A DNA stretch of 64,000 nt from Branchiostoma floridae. Lineage: Eukaryota; Chordata; Leptocardii; Amphioxiformes; Branchiostomatidae. The translations under genes and the position numbers were made by a program. Shown here piece by piece: positions 62,001 to 64,000 of the stretch (position 1 is the first letter of the stretch; every line of letters starts with the position of its first letter). The stretch covers positions 13,419,567-13,483,566 of the forward strand of contig NC_049985.1 of assembly GCF_000003815.2 (NCBI RefSeq), read 5' to 3'. A model generated the notes under the pieces. That model saw only the letters and a program-made list of their open reading frames with translations, had not been told where the DNA came from and made no database searches.

Positions 62001-64000
62001 ATAGGCCGTGGTTCATAAGGCTGTGCATTGTGCTGCCATGTGTGTAATAGTGTGGTGTAAAGTCATTGGGGCAGACATTACACACTAAAGAGGAAGTACA
62101 CATGTACAGCTCCCAATGCCCCTAGAGTCTTTGATAACAGCTGCGAGGATATGTAATATCAGGTAATTAGAACAGAAGAGGGGAGGGTGGCAAACCTCAG
62201 CAAAAAAACTCTCTCTCCCCTAACCAACCACAGCTGTGCATAAACGTAAAAGAAAGTTACGAGGCGGCCATCATTTTTGCTTCACCGCATTTTAGTGTAT
62301 CCCAAGGTTTCTTGTAGCAACAGACATTCACAATAATTTTGTCAGCATCTGTTTTGTGTCTCATGTCAGTCCTAAAAAGAAGAATAAAGCCGACAGAATA
62401 ATTTTGCCTCTCGTATCCGCCATCCGACGTCTCCATTTTGTTTCCTCCTTGATGAGGACTGCAGGAGGTAACATGAGAATGTCGCCTGCTATGAGGGGGG
62501 AGGGGCGGGATCAGTAGCCTCCTGCTCTGCCAACTGTCGGCACCCATTATCTTGTTGTTATCCTATTTGCACACCATAAGCCCACATTGTCATCTGTAAT
62601 ATCCATTTCTATAATAACATGTTCGGGTGCCCCAAATCCCCTTAACTCGGCTGTTGGAGTGCGGTAGAACCAAGGGATTGGGATGGAGGGATTTTGTGGG
62701 TGGGTAGATTTTCCCACTCCCAGCTTGCAGACTTTCCCACATTGGTGTGTGCTTGTGTGTGTGTCTCCAGGCATGTGTTCAGTGTTATACTGAGTAGGAA
62801 CAATGTGGCACCAGGTATCTGATAACCGTCACACAAATCATGCCCAAAGATCTATGGATGTGTCCTTGAGTGAATAGAGAGACGTCCTTTTTCTGTAGCA
62901 GGTTGGAAAATTGATTTTCTGTTAATGATTGCATGATGGTCTTGTCTTTGACATGCCTGAATGAATGACTTGACAAAGGTCTGAAGTGTGTCTGTGTATT
63001 GTTACACTTAATGATTGATAAGGTTTCAAGACTAAGTTTTAGCATCCCAGGAGGAATAGTACAGTTGGGAATATATTCTTTGCCCTCTTATTCAGGTTTC
63101 TGTGGAATGCTCAAGTGCATTTGGACATATCGTCCTTTCCATACAAAATGATTGAATAAAAACTAAGAAAGTACTTCCTTCATGAAATGTATAACCTTAA
63201 CCTAATTTTGCATGGTCTATCAGTGCCCACTGTCTTTGGCAAGCTTGTTGCCTTGAAAGTAGCCAGGTCAATCTGGACAGCAAAGTCTGTACAGTGTATG
63301 GGGGTATCTGAAATGATATAGCTGCATGTTCATGAAATGGCTGAGGACTCGTTTTCTTCAATGGCTTGGACAGCACCTTATGTGCCAGAATAATGGTGAT
63401 GTTAGTATCATCATTCTAAATTGTAGTTCATAGTTTCATCAAGGAGGTTGAAAAGTGGTTTCATATTGCCTAAAGCATAAAAAGAAGTAGAAAACCCAGA
63501 GGCCCTTGGGTTTCTTCCTATGCATATATATATATATCAGGTCATTTATCCATTAATCCAGACAGCTGCCATCATGTAACAACAAATAAATAAATAAGCA
63601 AGCAAACAGGCGGGTTAAGTGCTTAAAATCTCCCATATGTAAAAACCGCTAAGTGGCATTTCCTCTTGTGGAACAGATTGTTCTATGATTAAGTAGGCGG
63701 AGATCTTGTCAGAACAATGAACATATAGTCTTTTACCCTGTAATAAGCTACAAGCTTTCTCATGCAAATGTGCTCAATTTCTATTAAAAGATATCGTCAA
63801 ATGAAACAGACATAAACCAGGAATTATGAGACTTCACAACTGCTCATTGACTTTAAAGATATCTGTCTGGACCAAACTTGTTAAATTAATATTAACATAA
63901 TACAGTCTCTAGTACCGTAGCTTGATTATCATGTATATAGCCTATTTTTTAACATTTCAAAGTGCATGATTGGTATGGAACACTTCTTGTCATTTTTCAT

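Larger units (their letters stand above)
57708..64000. other. Giant neurobeachin intron, last part in window
   Basis: Mostly CpG-poor AT-rich sequence. CpG-retaining patches stand out at 60600-60770, 61790-62000 and 62240-62540. A short TA run lies at about 63522-63537. The frame right after the gap (to 58006) and others are not protein-like enough to call. No neurobeachin exon was found up to the window end. Confidence 0.7.

Overview
The window looks like genomic DNA from an invertebrate chordate or another invertebrate deuterostome. A lancelet (Branchiostoma) is my best guess, but the sequence alone does not prove it. Support for this: spliced genes with GT-AG introns of 0.4 to over 41 kb, very high protein similarity to vertebrate neurobeachin and MAB21L, abundant small non-autonomous DNA transposons, patchy CpG depletion, and assembly gaps written as N. 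I see no bacterial, viral or organellar genes.

Two genes are well supported. (1) Eight consecutive plus-strand exons (442-594, 1042-1103, 9529-9593, 17564-17672, 18106-18275, 19568-19689, 20197-20331, 22640-22776) join in phase into 317 codons. They match the part of neurobeachin (NBEA/LRBA family) just before and into the PH-BEACH domain. The next expected exon is not visible, so everything from 22777 to the window end appears to be one intron of more than 41 kb, unless an exon is hidden in the 286-N gap at 57422-57707. (2) Inside that intron, on the opposite strand, lies an intact single-exon mab21-like gene (46702-47781, 359 codons), the pro-orthologue of vertebrate MAB21L1 and MAB21L2. 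The antisense MAB21L-in-NBEA nesting is the same as for human MAB21L1 in NBEA and MAB21L2 in LRBA.

Layout. 1-22.8 kb: the neurobeachin exons, in mostly CpG-poor introns holding two MITE-like elements (1393-1733 and 18483-19391), a perfect 2 x 98 bp tandem duplication (10475-10670), a tRNA-related SINE (about 15396-15760), simple repeats and several short CpG-retaining patches. 22.8-27.4 kb: start of the giant intron, mostly CpG-poor, with two CpG-retaining patches and one coding-like orphan segment on the minus strand (23108-23330). About 27.4-49.9 kb: a broad CpG-rich, gene-free domain around mab21l, with local duplications and a fold-back element. 49.9-53.7 kb: CpG-depleted, with a probable LINE 3' tail. 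53.7-57.2 kb: a second CpG-rich block with homeodomain-type AT motifs. 57.2-64 kb: CpG-poor again, with short CpG-retaining patches near 60.7, 61.9 and 62.4 kb.

How the parts fit together: neurobeachin (a vesicle-traffic scaffold) is probably the bystander host of a developmental gene whose regulatory DNA fills the host introns. The nested arrangement and CpG landscape are directly visible; the enhancer role of the CpG-retaining blocks is inference. I found no new defence, CRISPR or other unknown multi-gene system.
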